From assembly GCA_947164865.1 (NCBI GenBank), contig CAMUYA010000005.1, positions 1-64,000 on the forward strand: 64,000 nt of DNA, given 5' to 3'. Below the pieces are notes generated by a model. That model was not told the DNA's origin. It saw only the letters and a list, made by a program, of their open reading frames with translations, and searched no databases. The translations under genes and the position numbers were made by a program. Positions 24,626 to 34,426 of this stretch are shown one piece after another. How positions within the stretch are numbered: the first letter of the stretch is position 1; each line of letters opens with the position of its first letter. This stretch comes from an uncultured Lachnospiraceae bacterium. Its GTDB lineage: Bacteria > Bacillota > Clostridia > Lachnospirales > Lachnospiraceae.

Positions 24626-27600
24626 CTATATTCCTTTGAAGAAAAATGCAAATCCGAGCCGTTTATCGGAATCGATAAGGAATTCCGGATGTACTCTCGC
24701 TCCCCAGCTGTCGTCTCCGCCTACGCCCATCTGCGCCATTGCAGCGCGCACATAGGTGTAATGTACCGGAGGAAGCTCGTTGGGATGCATTGCATTTTCA
24801 AGCTCATGAGGTGAATAAGGAAGGGCCGAAAAGCTCATACTTTCACCTTTAAGTCCGCTGAATATGAGGCCTCTGCCTTTTTCATCCGTAACCTTTGCAT
24901 ATCTCACATCGGTGTGGTTTCCGCACTCCTGTGGGATCATATAGGCGGACATCTGATCCTTTACAAGGCCTTCATAGAGTCCCAGCCTTGCGCCCTCCTG
25001 TCTGTCACTGTAGCACTCCTCAGGGCCTCGTCCATACCACTTTATGCGGTCATACCCGGCATCCAGCTTAAACATCACACCAAACTCCGGCATATCTCCC
25101 AGTCCCTTAACGGGATCATAGGATAGACACACCTTAACCGCACCGTTTCCGTACACGGTGTATTTAAGCTCCACAAAGGCCTCCGGAGTGGTTGCCAGTT
25201 TAATATCATAGGTCACTTCAACGCTGTCTGCATTTTCCTTTACGGAAGGATTTCTGCTGCCCCGGTCGGGCTGCCCGTTTCTCTGATACATACTGGCGAT
25301 CTTCCACTGCGCATATCTCATCTGCATGCCGTTTCCGGTATCGTTGTCGATGGGTGCCCTCCAGAAGTTTGGCCTCGGAGCTGCTTTTAAAAGTTCCTTA
25401 TCGCCGTATGTATATGACTGGAGTCCCGCTTCGCCGTAATTGAATATCGCGGTAAAATGCTCACCTTTTACGCCGAGATTATACTCCGAATATACTATCT
25501 GCAATGTATCGGGCCTGCTTACGGAAACGCCCTTTCCGCTTATGACTTCGCTTGTGACTCCCTCAATGTAGGCGGGAGCTTTCCTTCCGGGGAATACTGC
25601 CTCTCCGAATGCAACCTCATGGCCTCTCTCTGTCCATACAAGGCTCTCCTTGATCCTAACAGCAGCCTGAACCGTGTATTCTCCTTCCCCTTCGGGGATG
25701 TTCATAACTTCGTCGTATCTAACTGTTTCGCCGGGAGCCGCAACGATCTCAACCTTTCTGTCGGCAACCCTCACACCGTCCTTAAGAAGCGATACAACAC
25801 ATTCGTACCCGGAAGCATCGGTAAAAAGGGATTCGTTCTTAAGGATAAGGTTTACATAACTCAAGCTGCCGGAACCCGCGGTACCCGCTGCCTTGGTTAC
25901 TTTATCGGTAAAATCAAAGTCTATATCAAAGTCACGATAATTATACTTAACCTCCTGCATCTTAGGTGAAGGAAGCCTGCTGCCGCCGTATACGATACCG
26001 TTTCCGCTGAACTGATAGTCCGACGGTCTGTCATCAAAGTCTCCGCCGTATTTCTGATATTTCACACCGTAGCGGTCGGTGGCATTGAGGGACTGATCGA
26101 TATAATCCCATATAAACCCGCCCTGGAACTGCGGTTCGCTTTTTGCAAGATCGGTGTATTTAAACATTCCTCCGCAGGAATTGCCCATGGCATGCATGTA
26201 CTCGCACATGATAAAAGGCTTACTGCGGTCTTTTTCGAGGAATGCTTCCACGCCCTTCACAGGTGTATACATCTGGCTTTCCACATCGCTTATCCCATCC
26301 ACGTGGCGGTCGTTGAACACACCCTCATAGTGTACTATCCTGGTGGAGTCCACACTTCTGAAGTAATCGGCCATTGCCTTTATGTTGGTGCCGCCGAATG
26401 ACTCATTGCCGCATGACCAGAGAAGTATTGCGGGATGGTTTTTGTCCCTTTCATACATTCTCTGAGCACGGTCAAGCACCATGCCCTTCCATATGGGGTT
26501 ATCTCCGGGAACGGCTTTTTCAAAAGGCTTTCCGCCAAAGAGGATCGGAGTCCAGATCCCGTGAGTCTCAAGGTCGGTCTCATCTATCATATACAGGCCG
26601 AGCCTGTCACAGAGCTCGTAAATAGGCGAGTTGTCCGGATAGTGGCATGTACGGATAGCGTTGATATTATGGCGTTTCATGGTGGTGATATCGGTCCAGA
26701 GCTCGTCAAGATCGGGAACTCTTCCGGAGATACCGCTGAATTCATGGCGGTTAACGCCCTTGAAGATGATCCTCTTTCCGTTTAGATACATCACTCCGTC
26801 TTTGATACCGAACTTTCTGAAGCCGAAATGTGTCGATACCCCTGCAAGCCTTACTTCGTACAGATTAGGGATCTCTGCGCTCCAAAGAAGCGGATCCGTC
26901 ACCTCTGTCTCAAATACATTTTCTCCCTCTTTAAGCTCCGCTTTTACGGAATAGATGGTCTCGCCATTTTCATCCGCACTGAAATATGCGGGGTACTTAT
27001 CCGAAGGAAGGCCCATGTCCGTTCTTCCGAGCTTAATAAGCCTTAGCTCGCCCGACAGACTTCCAGTGGCAAACGCCGTAACTGTTACCTTTCCCTTTTT
27101 AAGATCATCCGAAAGATCGCATACAACTTTAATGTCGTTTATAAAAGCGCGGGAGTATCTGTACAGATTGACATCCCTGAAAATACCCGAAAACCTGAAG
27201 AAATCCTGATCCTCGCACCAGCTTGATGCGCTCCACTTAAATACCGCAAGAGCGATGCGGTTTACTCCCTCTTTTACAAAGCCGCTTATGTCAAACTCGG
27301 CCGGAAGGAAGGATCCCTCGCTGTATCCTGCATATTCTCCGTTGACCCAGAGCGCAAATGCGCTCTCCACTCCTTCAAAAGAAAGAATAAAAGTCTCTTC
27401 GGGAGTAATGCTGTTTATCTCGATCAGGTTTACATAACTTCCGACAGGATTAAACTGCGAAGGAACCTCCCCGGGCTCGCACTGCTCGTGTCCATCCCAT
27501 GGATACTGCACGTTCACATACTGGGGCTTGTCGTATCCTTCAAGCTGTATATGTGCGGGTACTCTGATATCATCCCATCCGCTTATGTCGTAGTCCTCGG

Positions 27601-27775
27601 AATGGAATCCGCCGGGTACTTCCTCGGGGTTCTTGGAATATTTGAATTTCCACAGCCCGTTCAGAGAAATCTTTTCTGATCCGGCAAGTGAGCCGTCCAC
27701 CTTGTGATCGGAGTGAGGAGGCATTTTGTTTTCCGAATAAAATTCCGGATCTGCAAGCTTATTTAAATCAAACAT
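24626..27775 (-). CDS. lacZ: Beta-galactosidase, GH2 (LacZ type)
   Basis: 1049 residues, full LacZ length. Hydrolyses lactose and other beta-galactosides. Order of domains: sugar-binding jelly roll (with NVQYPWDG and PAHIQLEGYDKPQYVNV), Ig-like domains, TIM barrel, then the C-terminal small-chain domain from about 760. The acid/base is Glu458 in LLWSCGNES and the nucleophile Glu525 in FIMCEYMHAMGNS; NRHEFSGISG and RTCHYPDN are the usual metal and substrate loops. No signal peptide, so it is cytoplasmic and needs an uptake system that is not in this window. GGAAG precedes the ATG. The 84-bp gap upstream has no clear terminator. Confidence 0.97.
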   Translation of the reverse strand: MFDLNKLADPEFYSENKMPPHSDHKVDGSLAGSEKISLNGLWKFKYSKNPEEVPGGFHSEDYDISGWDDIRVPAHIQLEGYDKPQYVNVQYPWDGHEQCEPGEVPSQFNPVGSYVNLIEINSITPEETFILSFEGVESAFALWVNGEYAGYSEGSFLPAEFDISGFVKEGVNRIALAVFKWSASSWCEDQDFFRFSGIFRDVNLYRYSRAFINDIKVVCDLSDDLKKGKVTVTAFATGSLSGELRLIKLGRTDMGLPSDKYPAYFSADENGETIYSVKAELKEGENVFETEVTDPLLWSAEIPNLYEVRLAGVSTHFGFRKFGIKDGVMYLNGKRIIFKGVNRHEFSGISGRVPDLDELWTDITTMKRHNINAIRTCHYPDNSPIYELCDRLGLYMIDETDLETHGIWTPILFGGKPFEKAVPGDNPIWKGMVLDRAQRMYERDKNHPAILLWSCGNESFGGTNIKAMADYFRSVDSTRIVHYEGVFNDRHVDGISDVESQMYTPVKGVEAFLEKDRSKPFIMCEYMHAMGNSCGGMFKYTDLAKSEPQFQGGFIWDYIDQSLNATDRYGVKYQKYGGDFDDRPSDYQFSGNGIVYGGSRLPSPKMQEVKYNYRDFDIDFDFTDKVTKAAGTAGSGSLSYVNLILKNESLFTDASGYECVVSLLKDGVRVADRKVEIVAAPGETVRYDEVMNIPEGEGEYTVQAAVRIKESLVWTERGHEVAFGEAVFPGRKAPAYIEGVTSEVISGKGVSVSRPDTLQIVYSEYNLGVKGEHFTAIFNYGEAGLQSYTYGDKELLKAAPRPNFWRAPIDNDTGNGMQMRYAQWKIASMYQRNGQPDRGSRNPSVKENADSVEVTYDIKLATTPEAFVELKYTVYGNGAVKVCLSYDPVKGLGDMPEFGVMFKLDAGYDRIKWYGRGPEECYSDRQEGARLGLYEGLVKDQMSAYMIPQECGNHTDVRYAKVTDEKGRGLIFSGLKGESMSFSALPYSPHELENAMHPNELPPVHYTYVRAAMAQMGVGGDDSWGARVHPEFLIDSDKRLGFAFFFKGI

Positions 27776-27859
27776 AAGTATCTTCCTTCGCTTATTAATC
27801 TACATCAATTAATCCAAATCAATTACATCTCTAATACTAACACGATCACTTTCTATGAT

Positions 27860-29143
27860 TCAGACCTCTTCAAGCGCAGCTGCTATGTCTGCGATAAGGT
27901 CGTTCTTATCCTCGAGGCCGCAGGACATTCTTACAAGCCCTGCAGGTATTCCCGCCGCCTTAAGCTGCTCGTCCGTCATCTGGCGGTGTGTGGATGTAGC
28001 GGGATTAAGGCAGCATGTTCTTGCATCCGCCACATGAGTCTCTATAGCTGCCAGCTTGAGTGATTTCATGAATTTCTCCGCTGCGGCTCTTCCTCCCTTT
28101 ATCTCGAAGGACACAACGCCGCATCCTCCGTTAGGAAGATACTTCTGAGCCACCTCGTAATAGGGATCGCTCTTTAATCCCGAATAGTTGACTTTTTCTA
28201 TTTTAGGATGCTTCTCCAGGAACTCGGCAACCGCCTGGCCGTTCTCCACATGTCTGGGCATGCGCACATGAAGTGACTCAAGACCGAGATTGAGGATAAA
28301 TGCATTCTGAGGTGACTGAATGCTTCCGAAATCCCTCATAAGCTGAGCTGTGGCCTTGGTAATGAAAGCTCCTTCTTTTCCGAACTTCTCGGCGTAGGTT
28401 ATTCCGTGATAGGATTCATCGGGAGTGCAAAGGCCGGGGAACTTGTCGGCATGAGCCATCCAGTCGAATTTACCGGAATCAACAATTGCTCCGCCCACCG
28501 CTGCTCCATGTCCGTCCATGTATTTGGTGGTCGAATGAGTGACAATATCTGCGCCCCACTCTATAGGCCTGCAGTTAACAGGGGTGGGGAATGTGTTGTC
28601 CACGATAAGGGGAACGCCGTGAGCGTGTGCTGCCTTTGCGAACTTCTCTATATCCAGTACGGTAAGAGCAGGATTTGCAATAGTCTCGCCAAACATTGCT
28701 CTGGTATTATCCTTAAATGCGGCGTTCAGCTCCTCATCCGAGGCTGTCGGGCTGACAAATGTAACCTCAATTCCCATCTTTGCCATCGTTACCGCGATAA
28801 GGTTAAAGGTTCCGCCGTAGATGGATGAAGATGCCACGATATGACTTCCGCACTCACAGATATTGAATAACGCAAAGAAGTTGGCAGCCTGTCCGGAAGA
28901 GGTGAGCATCGCTGCGGTTCCTCCCTCGAGCTCCGCGATCTTGGCAGCTACCATGTCGTTGGTAGGATTTTGAAGCCTGGTATAAAAATATCCGCTTGCT
29001 TCCAGATCAAAAAGCTTCCCCATGTCCTCGCTGGTGTCATACTTAAAAGTAGTGGACTGGATGATAGGTATCTGTCTGGGTTCGCCGTTTTTGGGCGTAT
29101 ACCCTCCCTGCACACATTTAGTATTGATTGACCGGTTTTTCAT
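27860..29143 (-). CDS. metY: O-acetylhomoserine aminocarboxypropyltransferase (sulfhydrylase)
   Basis: 427 residues. PLP enzyme that makes homocysteine from O-acetylhomoserine and sulfide, or cysteine from O-acetylserine. Typical features: TKCVQGGYTP near the start, YFYTRLQNPTNDMVAAKIA, LTSSGQAANFFAL, and Lys207 in STTKYMDGHG as the Schiff-base lysine. The 427-residue length and GGA insert pattern favour MetY over cystathionine gamma-synthase (about 380). GGGAG lies upstream of the ATG. The 95-bp gap before it is too short for an S-box riboswitch. It is downstream of the hydrogenase in the same direction. Confidence 0.94.
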   Translation of the reverse strand: MKNRSINTKCVQGGYTPKNGEPRQIPIIQSTTFKYDTSEDMGKLFDLEASGYFYTRLQNPTNDMVAAKIAELEGGTAAMLTSSGQAANFFALFNICECGSHIVASSSIYGGTFNLIAVTMAKMGIEVTFVSPTASDEELNAAFKDNTRAMFGETIANPALTVLDIEKFAKAAHAHGVPLIVDNTFPTPVNCRPIEWGADIVTHSTTKYMDGHGAAVGGAIVDSGKFDWMAHADKFPGLCTPDESYHGITYAEKFGKEGAFITKATAQLMRDFGSIQSPQNAFILNLGLESLHVRMPRHVENGQAVAEFLEKHPKIEKVNYSGLKSDPYYEVAQKYLPNGGCGVVSFEIKGGRAAAEKFMKSLKLAAIETHVADARTCCLNPATSTHRQMTDEQLKAAGIPAGLVRMSCGLEDKNDLIADIAAALEEV

Positions 29144-29238
29144 TTTGATTTCTGACTCCCTTTTACCTTTTATTTTTCTGTTTTTTCACTCTTTTGTCCT
29201 GCCCTGCGCTCTTTGGCTTTGGCATTCAGGGCCGGTTA

Positions 29239-30684
29239 TTATCTCCCCATCTCGATGCTGTCGGCACCGCTGCTCTTCAGATTGTCGGCTATATTCCTTC
29301 CGTCCGCCTTTGCGATCAGCTCATCGCGGCTCTTTTTTGCAGCCGTTTCCTTGGAATATGCGCTGGGGCCGCCCACGCAGCCGCCTTCGCAGATCATTCC
29401 CTCGATGAAATTCTCGGGAAGCTTCCCTGCTTTCATCAGAAGAAGTGCCTTCTTGCACTCCATAAATCCGTCTGCCTTATATACACCCGGACATTCATCA
29501 CAGCCCATCTCATTCATGCTCTCAAGGACTGCCGCTGTCACGCCGCCGGAATTTCCGAATCTTTTGCCGTATACGGATGCCTGCTGATCAAACTTATCAT
29601 CACAGGGCTCGAGTCTCAGGTCTTTTGCCCGGAGGATGGCTCTTATCTCGCTGTAGGTGAGCACGTAATCGGCATTTCCTTCGATCTTTTCGTCAACCAC
29701 TTCGGATTTCTTGGCGATGCATGGGCCGATGAACACAACTACAGCTCCCGGGTTATCCCTCTTTATCATTCTGGACATGGCACACATGGGGCTTACAGTA
29801 TTCGATATCATCCCTTCCAGATCCGGGAAATGTTTTTTCACAAAATTGACGAATGCGGGGCAGCAGCTGGTGGTCTTCTTTTCGCCGTTCTTAACCGCCT
29901 CCAACCATTCCTTTGCCTCGGCATAGGCAGTCATGTCGGCGCCGAGACCCACCTCATAAAAGCCGTCAAATCCAAGGGCTTTCATTGCTTTGTCCCAGCT
30001 TGCAAATCCCCTGTCGGGACCAAACATCCCTTCCGATGCGGGTGCTACGATGGCATATACCTTTTTGTCCGACTTAAGCGCCTCAATAACGTCGACAATA
30101 AATGTCTTGGAACCGATGGCTCCGAAGGGACAGCTGTGAATACACTTTCCGCATCTGATGCACTTTGTCTCATCTATAACGGAGATTCCATCCTCATCAT
30201 AGCTGATGGCTCCCACAGGGCAGCTGTTCTTGCAAGGTCTGACAAGATGGGCTATTGCATTGTAGGGGCAGCTTTCCGCGCATCTTCCGCACTCTTTGCA
30301 CTTTTGCGCATCGATATGGGAGCGATGGCGCCCCGGCTCTACCGCACCAAATTTGCAGGCATTGACACAAGCCTTGCCCATGCAGTTCTGACAGTTCTCG
30401 GTGACTGTGTAGCTCGAGATCGGGCAGTCCTCGCATGCCGAGCGGATGACCTGAATGATATTATCGGAATTGCCCATAAGAGTGCGCCCTATGGCAAGCT
30501 CTATTCTCTCCCTTGCTATCTCGCGCTCTCGATAGATGCAGCATCTGTACTGAGGCTTGGGACCGGGATGAAGCTTGTAGGGAAGCTCTCCCTTTTTTTC
30601 CTCAAGCTCACCTGCAAATGCAAGTTTGGCCACCTCGTATAATATTTCATGTTTTACTTTAATAACATTTTCATCAGCGAACAT
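29239..30684 (-). CDS. [FeFe] hydrogenase-like protein with four-cysteine clusters (group-B-like)
   Basis: 481 residues. N-terminal ferredoxin-like part (residues about 85-190) holds several CxxCxxC..C motifs: CENCMGKACVNAC, CKECGRCAESCP, CIRCGKCIHSCP. The H-cluster domain has all three motifs in variant form: TSCCPAF (about 272-278), GPCIAKKSE (about 320-328), CEGGCVGGP (about 430). The cysteine in the proton-path position of the first motif is kept, unlike regulatory HydS. From memory these spellings match group B monomeric enzymes such as clostridial CpIII. Probably oxidises ferredoxin with H2 release, or the reverse. Its ATG overlaps the previous gene by 11 bases. Confidence 0.85.
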   Translation of the reverse strand: MFADENVIKVKHEILYEVAKLAFAGELEEKKGELPYKLHPGPKPQYRCCIYREREIARERIELAIGRTLMGNSDNIIQVIRSACEDCPISSYTVTENCQNCMGKACVNACKFGAVEPGRHRSHIDAQKCKECGRCAESCPYNAIAHLVRPCKNSCPVGAISYDEDGISVIDETKCIRCGKCIHSCPFGAIGSKTFIVDVIEALKSDKKVYAIVAPASEGMFGPDRGFASWDKAMKALGFDGFYEVGLGADMTAYAEAKEWLEAVKNGEKKTTSCCPAFVNFVKKHFPDLEGMISNTVSPMCAMSRMIKRDNPGAVVVFIGPCIAKKSEVVDEKIEGNADYVLTYSEIRAILRAKDLRLEPCDDKFDQQASVYGKRFGNSGGVTAAVLESMNEMGCDECPGVYKADGFMECKKALLLMKAGKLPENFIEGMICEGGCVGGPSAYSKETAAKKSRDELIAKADGRNIADNLKSSGADSIEMGR

Positions 30685-31594
30685 CGATTACTCCTGTCTT
30701 TTCAAGAAATCCTTTTACCTTTTCCCTGTAAAATGCTTCATCGGTAACAACGCTCATGGCATGCTCAGCACCCGGGATGATATAGAGCTCACTGTAACCC
30801 TTGTTTGCTTCATGCATTTCCTTTGCGTGTTCGCATGGTATGAGTGAATCCGAATCCCCGTGGAAAAAGCATATCGGGATCTCATTTTCTTTTATATATC
30901 TGATAGGACTAACCTGTTTATAAAAATACCCGTAAAAAATCCTTGAAACCAGAGAAGCGGTGGATGCAAAAAACTTCGGAAGATGAAGATTTTTGCTCAC
31001 CAGATGCTCGTACAACTTCATCAGATCGTTATATCCACAGTCACTGACTATAAAGTCCACCTTGGGCGAATACTGAAGTGCATTGTTGGAGAGCGCCGAT
31101 CCCATGGATTCGCCGTGAAGACCGAGAACAATATCGTTCCCGAAGCGCTCGTACACATGCTTTATGACCTCCATCAGATCGCGGCTTTCCTTAAAGCCCA
31201 TGGTGCATGCCACTCTAACATTATCGCCGTGCCCCCTGTCATCATAGAGCATGGCATTGAATCCAAGGTCGTGGAACAGATGCAGATACTTGACGCTTCC
31301 GAGCCTGCATCCACTGTATCCGTGAGAAATGATAACATATTTATTTGATACTTCTTCTGCGGGGACATAGAGCATATGGAGCTCATAGCCATCGAAGGAA
31401 TTAAGGGTATATTCCTCTTTCTTAAGCTCATCAAAATTCTTCCACATCCCCTTTTCTTTTTCATATTTGATCTCATCGGGGATCGTGATCCTGTGGGGCC
31501 ACGCCACCATGCGCGCCAGCAGCACGGATGCAACAACAAGAAAAACAAGAAGCAGCGCAAGAATTATGATCAGTACCAGTATAGGAACAGGCAT
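30674..31594 (-). CDS. Membrane-anchored alpha/beta hydrolase
   Basis: 306 residues. An N-terminal helix (about 4-30, LVLIIILALLLVFLVVAS) anchors a serine hydrolase domain. Oxyanion loop region SHGYSG, nucleophile Ser in GLHGESMGSAL (about 163), acid in HGDSDSLIP and His in PGAEHAMSV near the C-terminus make a complete triad. Resembles the YqkD/BEM46 group of cytosolic or membrane hydrolases; substrate unknown. It carries its own promoter and is the first gene of a run that continues with the hydrogenase. Confidence 0.87.
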   Translation of the reverse strand: MPVPILVLIIILALLLVFLVVASVLLARMVAWPHRITIPDEIKYEKEKGMWKNFDELKKEEYTLNSFDGYELHMLYVPAEEVSNKYVIISHGYSGCRLGSVKYLHLFHDLGFNAMLYDDRGHGDNVRVACTMGFKESRDLMEVIKHVYERFGNDIVLGLHGESMGSALSNNALQYSPKVDFIVSDCGYNDLMKLYEHLVSKNLHLPKFFASTASLVSRIFYGYFYKQVSPIRYIKENEIPICFFHGDSDSLIPCEHAKEMHEANKGYSELYIIPGAEHAMSVVTDEAFYREKVKGFLEKTGVIDVR

Positions 31595-31629
31595 CGGATG
31601 ATCCTTTCTCTGTGACAGTGTAAAATGAA

Positions 31630-31658
31630 ACTAAAATGTGGTATGATACAAAGGTCAA
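31630..31658 (-). promoter_or_regulatory. Promoter of the alpha/beta hydrolase gene
   Basis: Minus-strand TTGACC (31653-31658), 17 bp, TTTAGT (31630-31635). The -10 is weak, so confidence is limited. Confidence 0.5.
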
Positions 31659-31670
31659 ATAAAAACCATA

Positions 31671-31700
31671 ATGACACAAAACCACGGATAATATTATACT
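31671..31700 (+). promoter_or_regulatory. Promoter of pepD
   Basis: ATGACA (31671-31676), 18 bp, TATACT (31695-31700). It is divergent from the hydrolase promoter with only 12 bp between the two -35 boxes. Confidence 0.5.
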
Positions 31701-31796
31701 ACATTTATAGCCCTTATGGAAACAAAATAACTCGGCACAGTATAAATGATCACACCATAGGAAATGTTTTTTATATACGCATATCGGAGGAAGAAA

Positions 31797-33272
31797 ATGG
31801 GCGTTTTATCAGAATTAAAACCGGAAAGACTTTTTTACTATTTTGAGGAGCTTACAAAGATCCCACACGGCTCATACAATGTGGACAGGATCAGCGATTA
31901 TATTGCGGCATTCGGGCGTGATCACGACCTTGAAACCTATCAGGATGAGCTTAAAAATGTCGTCATCATAAAAGAAGCTTCCGAAGGGTACGAGGATGAG
32001 CCTCCGCTTATAATCCAGGGACATATGGACATGGTGGCAGTAAGCGTACCCGGGCTTGATATCGATATGAAGACCGATTCTCTTAAAGTTGCCATCGATA
32101 AAGATGAGGATTATATATACGCCGAGGGCACTTCCCTTGGAGGAGATGACGGAATAGCCGTCGCTACCGCACTTGCCCTTCTTGAAGATGACACTCTTAA
32201 GCATCCCCGCCTCGAAGTGGTTATCACCACTAACGAGGAGACAGGAATGGAGGGAGCCCGCGGAATAGACCTTTCAATGCTCAGCGGAAACAGGCTGTTA
32301 AACCTTGATTCCGAGGATGAAGGGATCTTCCTCACAAGCTGCGCCGGGGGACTTCGCATAAATGCCGATATCCCGGTCAAAGAGGAAGCTTCTGCAGAAA
32401 AGTTTCATGTCTATGAAGTAGAGATAGGCGGGCTTCTCGGCGGTCACTCCGGCGAAGAGATCATAAAGGGCCGTGCAAATTCAAACAAATTGGCGGCAAG
32501 GCTTTTGTTCGGTTATTCGAAATACTCCGGCGAAGAGGTTTACATAACTCACATTGATGGTGGCCTTGCAGACAACGCTATACCCCGGGTCACAAAGATC
32601 GGGGTAGCTGCCAAAAACAGTGAAAGATTTGAAGTATTCATCAAGGAATTTGAATCATATGTCAAGGATGAATATCATAAAAAAGATCCCGATCTTTATG
32701 TAAGAATTAACGGGAAGAATAATGAGCCTTCAGAAGCGGGAGTAATATATGATGTTACGGATGCGGTAAAGTTTTTATTCACTGTTCCGAACGGCGTTCA
32801 GACTATGAGTTCCGATATAGAAGGTCTTGTTGAAACTTCTCTCAATCTCGGAATAGTTTCGCTTAACTGCGACGATAAGACTGCACCCGCTATACATGCA
32901 ACATTCTCTGTTAGGAGCAGCATCGAGAGCGCAAAGTTTGAGCTCGCCGACAGAGTGATCTGCCTTGCGGAAAGCTTTGGCGGAAAGGCTGTGATCTCCG
33001 GCAACTATCCCGGATGGGCTTACCGCGCCGACTCACCTCTTCGCGATAAGATGTGTGCACTCTACGAAGAAATGTACGGTAAAAAGCCTGTCCTCAAAGC
33101 TATTCATGCCGGCCTTGAATGCGGTCTTCTCAGCGACAAGATAACAGATCTCGACTGCGTTTCCATCGGACCTGATATGAAGGATATCCATACCACCGAA
33201 GAAAAGCTCTATATTTCCTCATCTAGGCGCGTGTATGAATTCGTGCGAGCGCTTATAGAGCTGAAGGACTGA
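31797..33272 (+). CDS. pepD: Aminoacyl-histidine dipeptidase (M20 family)
   Basis: 491 residues from the ATG at 31797, four bases after CGGAGGAAG. Cytosolic Zn dipeptidase of broad specificity including Xaa-His. Metal ligands are visible in QGHMDMV (about 78-84), GGDDGIA (about 117-123), EETGM (about 149-153) with the catalytic Glu, and SEDEGI; the C-terminal HAGLECG completes the site. A lid domain (GLLGGHSGEEI) lies between. It stands alone between its promoter and a bidirectional terminator. Confidence 0.93.
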   Translation: MGVLSELKPERLFYYFEELTKIPHGSYNVDRISDYIAAFGRDHDLETYQDELKNVVIIKEASEGYEDEPPLIIQGHMDMVAVSVPGLDIDMKTDSLKVAIDKDEDYIYAEGTSLGGDDGIAVATALALLEDDTLKHPRLEVVITTNEETGMEGARGIDLSMLSGNRLLNLDSEDEGIFLTSCAGGLRINADIPVKEEASAEKFHVYEVEIGGLLGGHSGEEIIKGRANSNKLAARLLFGYSKYSGEEVYITHIDGGLADNAIPRVTKIGVAAKNSERFEVFIKEFESYVKDEYHKKDPDLYVRINGKNNEPSEAGVIYDVTDAVKFLFTVPNGVQTMSSDIEGLVETSLNLGIVSLNCDDKTAPAIHATFSVRSSIESAKFELADRVICLAESFGGKAVISGNYPGWAYRADSPLRDKMCALYEEMYGKKPVLKAIHAGLECGLLSDKITDLDCVSIGPDMKDIHTTEEKLYISSSRRVYEFVRALIELKD

Positions 33273-33280
33273 TACAAAAA

Positions 33281-33308
33281 TGAAGGCGTGACTTTTGTCA
33301 CGCCTTCA
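33281..33308. terminator. Bidirectional terminator between pepD and diguanylate cyclase
   Basis: Perfect 12-bp stem (33281-33292 with 33297-33308) with a TTTT loop. The minus side is followed by TTTTTG and the plus side by ATTTTA, so it serves both convergent genes and would end the long minus-strand polycistron. Confidence 0.93.
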
Positions 33309-33313
33309 GCATT

Positions 33314-34402
33314 TTAATCTTCATAAAAACTGTATTTATTTTCGGGATCGGCTTTAGCCTTGTACATTGCGATGTCCGCTTTTTTGAAAAGCTTGGAGTA
33401 ATCTTTTTCCGAACCGTTATATATTGCAATACCTATACTGACTCCGATCAGCCGGTCGTTGGGAAGCGATACATTTTCCGTCGTCCTTCTGATAATACTT
33501 TCAGCGGTTGTTTTTGCGGTATTTATGTCATCGGTATCTTTTAAAAATGCTATAAATTCATCTCCTCCGAAGCGTCCGACGATTTCAGTCCCCGTGAAAA
33601 GACCGGACAGGACCTTTCCAAGCTGACCGATAATTTCATCCCCGACATCATGACCAAATGTGTCATTGATCAATTTAAACTTATCTATATCGAGCATAAA
33701 AAGGATACCTTTATTCTTTGATTCATCTGCAAGGAATCCGTTTATCTCTCTGGTTAAAGCACTTTTATTCTTAAGTCCCGTGAGTTCGTCCGTGTCCTTT
33801 TGGATATTGATCTTTCTTGTAAGAACGAACTCTTTGATCCGGATCGAATTTGAGATTATATTCAGGAACACTCCGACTATTGAGAAAGAGATCACATTTA
33901 TCATATCGATCCGCCATATATCATAGGGTTTTACGGCATGCATCCAGATCAGGAAAACAGCATCCGCCGCAAATAACTCAATTGCCATGAAATATGGCTT
34001 GTCGATCATAAACATCGGCGCAATAAGCAGAAACACTATAAATGTTGTGGCAGGGGTACCCGGTTTGTTTGCCGTTAAAAAACATCCGAACAGAAACAGC
34101 ACAGACATCGACAGGTATATCATAAACTGTGCGATAAGCGAGTCCTTTTTCAGAAAGAAGAAAGAAATGGCCGCCACCACGGAATACACAAGAGCCGACA
34201 GATATATCACCCTGTTCATTCCCATAAGATCGCTGATCAGGGAGCTGATAAAGAGTCCGCTAAAAACAGCGACCATAAGAAAATGCAATACGTGCCAGAC
34301 CTTGAAATTAGACACGTATGCATCTTTTTTTAGTACTCTGTATTCTTCTTTTTCTATTCCGCAATAGAAGAAATAATTCCTAATAAGCCTTAATATCTTC
34401 AT
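33314..34402 (-). CDS. Membrane diguanylate cyclase (GGDEF), second copy
   Basis: 362 residues with six predicted membrane helices between residues about 33 and 190 and a C-terminal GGDEF domain: DELTGLKNKSALTREI, MLDIDKFKLINDTFGHDVGD, and active loop GRFGGDEFIAF near 285. Domain layout is like the cyclase at 22768-23853 but the sequences are distinct. The RxxD inhibitory site is missing here too (TGTE in its place). It begins 24 bases after a lipoprotein gene and is probably the final gene of the long operon that includes purC, purB and purF. Confidence 0.93.
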   Translation of the reverse strand: MKILRLIRNYFFYCGIEKEEYRVLKKDAYVSNFKVWHVLHFLMVAVFSGLFISSLISDLMGMNRVIYLSALVYSVVAAISFFFLKKDSLIAQFMIYLSMSVLFLFGCFLTANKPGTPATTFIVFLLIAPMFMIDKPYFMAIELFAADAVFLIWMHAVKPYDIWRIDMINVISFSIVGVFLNIISNSIRIKEFVLTRKINIQKDTDELTGLKNKSALTREINGFLADESKNKGILFMLDIDKFKLINDTFGHDVGDEIIGQLGKVLSGLFTGTEIVGRFGGDEFIAFLKDTDDINTAKTTAESIIRRTTENVSLPNDRLIGVSIGIAIYNGSEKDYSKLFKKADIAMYKAKADPENKYSFYED

Positions 34403-34426
34403 CTGTAAATGTTATTCTCTTCCGGT

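Noticed and set aside
29144..29238. SAM (S-box) riboswitch before metY
   Set aside because: Only 95 bp separate metY from the hydrogenase gene and no S-box core or terminator is present.
29194..30642. Long plus-strand open frame (482 codons) opposite the hydrogenase gene
   Set aside because: It is an exact antisense shadow of a gene with clear cluster motifs, has Cys/His/Leu-rich unstructured translation and no ribosome site.
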